5,443 bases of DNA from an uncultured Verrucomicrobia subdivision 3 bacterium. Its GTDB lineage: Bacteria > Verrucomicrobiota > Verrucomicrobiae > Limisphaerales > UBA11358. The notes beneath the pieces are model-generated. The model searched no databases. It was not told where the DNA came from and saw nothing but the letters and a program-made list of their open reading frames with translations. This document shows positions 5,352 through 5,443 of the stretch, in pieces (position 1 is the stretch's first letter; each line of letters opens with the position of its first letter). The stretch is taken from positions 1 to 5,443 of the forward strand of contig CAIXPZ010000174.1 of the NCBI GenBank assembly GCA_903921455.1, written 5' to 3'. The position numbers were made by a program, and so were the translations under genes.

Positions 5352-5412
5352 GCTGTCCGGCGGAAGACGGGGAAGCGCCGGACAGCGGACAGCGCAGCGC
5401 ACTGTCCCTACC
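5352..5412 (-). repeat. REP module, variant 2 hairpin plus long second hairpin
   Basis: Read on the minus strand from 5412, it begins GGTAG, then a hairpin with GGACAG/CTGTCC stem and GCT loop (5387-5407). An 11-bp perfect stem follows directly: GCTGTCCGGCG pairs with CGCCGGACAGC (5376-5386 and 5352-5362) around a 13-nt loop. Together with the plus-strand module at 5263 it forms a convergent REP pair of 150 bp, similar in size to the 143-bp pair on the other side of the RAYT gene. Confidence 0.8.
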
Positions 5413-5417
5413 ATACT

Positions 5418-5443
5418 GGACAGCGCAGCGCACTGTCCCTACC
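5418..5443 (-). repeat. Solo REP copy, tandem to the preceding one
   Basis: These 26 bases are identical to 5387-5412, in the same orientation and at a 31-bp interval with ATACT between. No second hairpin follows this copy on its inner side, because the next REP starts after 5 nt. The window ends exactly at the end of this repeat, which may be a contig break. Confidence 0.85.

Noticed and set aside
5218..5433. N-terminal extension of the RAYT frame to 5433
   Set aside because: It translates REP repeat sequence and lies before the conserved domain; the ATG at 5217 fits the family better.
4606..5443. CRISPR array
   Set aside because: The repeats are few, in both orientations, self-complementary and unevenly spaced, without spacer-like units or cas genes; they are REPs.

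Overview
The window is bacterial chromosome with moderately high GC. It most resembles Verrucomicrobiota of the Pedosphaera/Limisphaerales type. That placement is an inference from three things: the style of the HisRS and HU/IHF-like proteins, the dispersed CACAGAT-type intergenic repeat, and REP-like repeats with a RAYT gene. No marker gene here settles it.

Layout from left to right. Positions 1-150 hold what may be the last codons of a rightward gene, several hairpins and a probable intrinsic terminator. An AT-rich, apparently non-coding stretch follows to about 457. A CDP-alcohol phosphatidyltransferase membrane enzyme (458-1027, +) then runs tail to tail into histidyl-tRNA synthetase (1024-2280, -), and the two stop codons share one TTAA. 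Upstream of hisS is a 157-bp inverted-repeat element (2343-2499). Next on the minus strand come an HU/IHF-family DNA-binding protein (2499-2840) and a papain-like C1 peptidase (2840-3613), joined by a TAATG stop/start overlap. Then comes a secreted, proline-rich protein with a weak resemblance to GspC/PilP (3710-4537, -).

The right-hand 840 bp is the most interesting part. A single-domain HUH/Y1 transposase of the REP-associated (RAYT) type (4744-5217, -) is bracketed by REP-like elements. Five copies of a GGTAG-headed hairpin are present in three sequence variants. They differ mainly by compensatory base-pair changes while the GCT loop stays constant. Four copies are directly followed by a second hairpin whose loop is always 13 nt. 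A 61-nt module is present on both sides of the RAYT gene in inverted orientation, and the gene's own TAG stop codon is the TAG of the GTAG head of one REP. This looks like a self-contained RAYT plus cognate-REP unit, probably the source of a dispersed repeat family in this genome.

The housekeeping genes (hisS, HU/IHF, phospholipid synthesis) do not form an obvious pathway. The peptidase and HU genes are probably co-transcribed and translationally coupled. The REP pair lies about 70 bp upstream of the GspC-like gene and could affect its expression.
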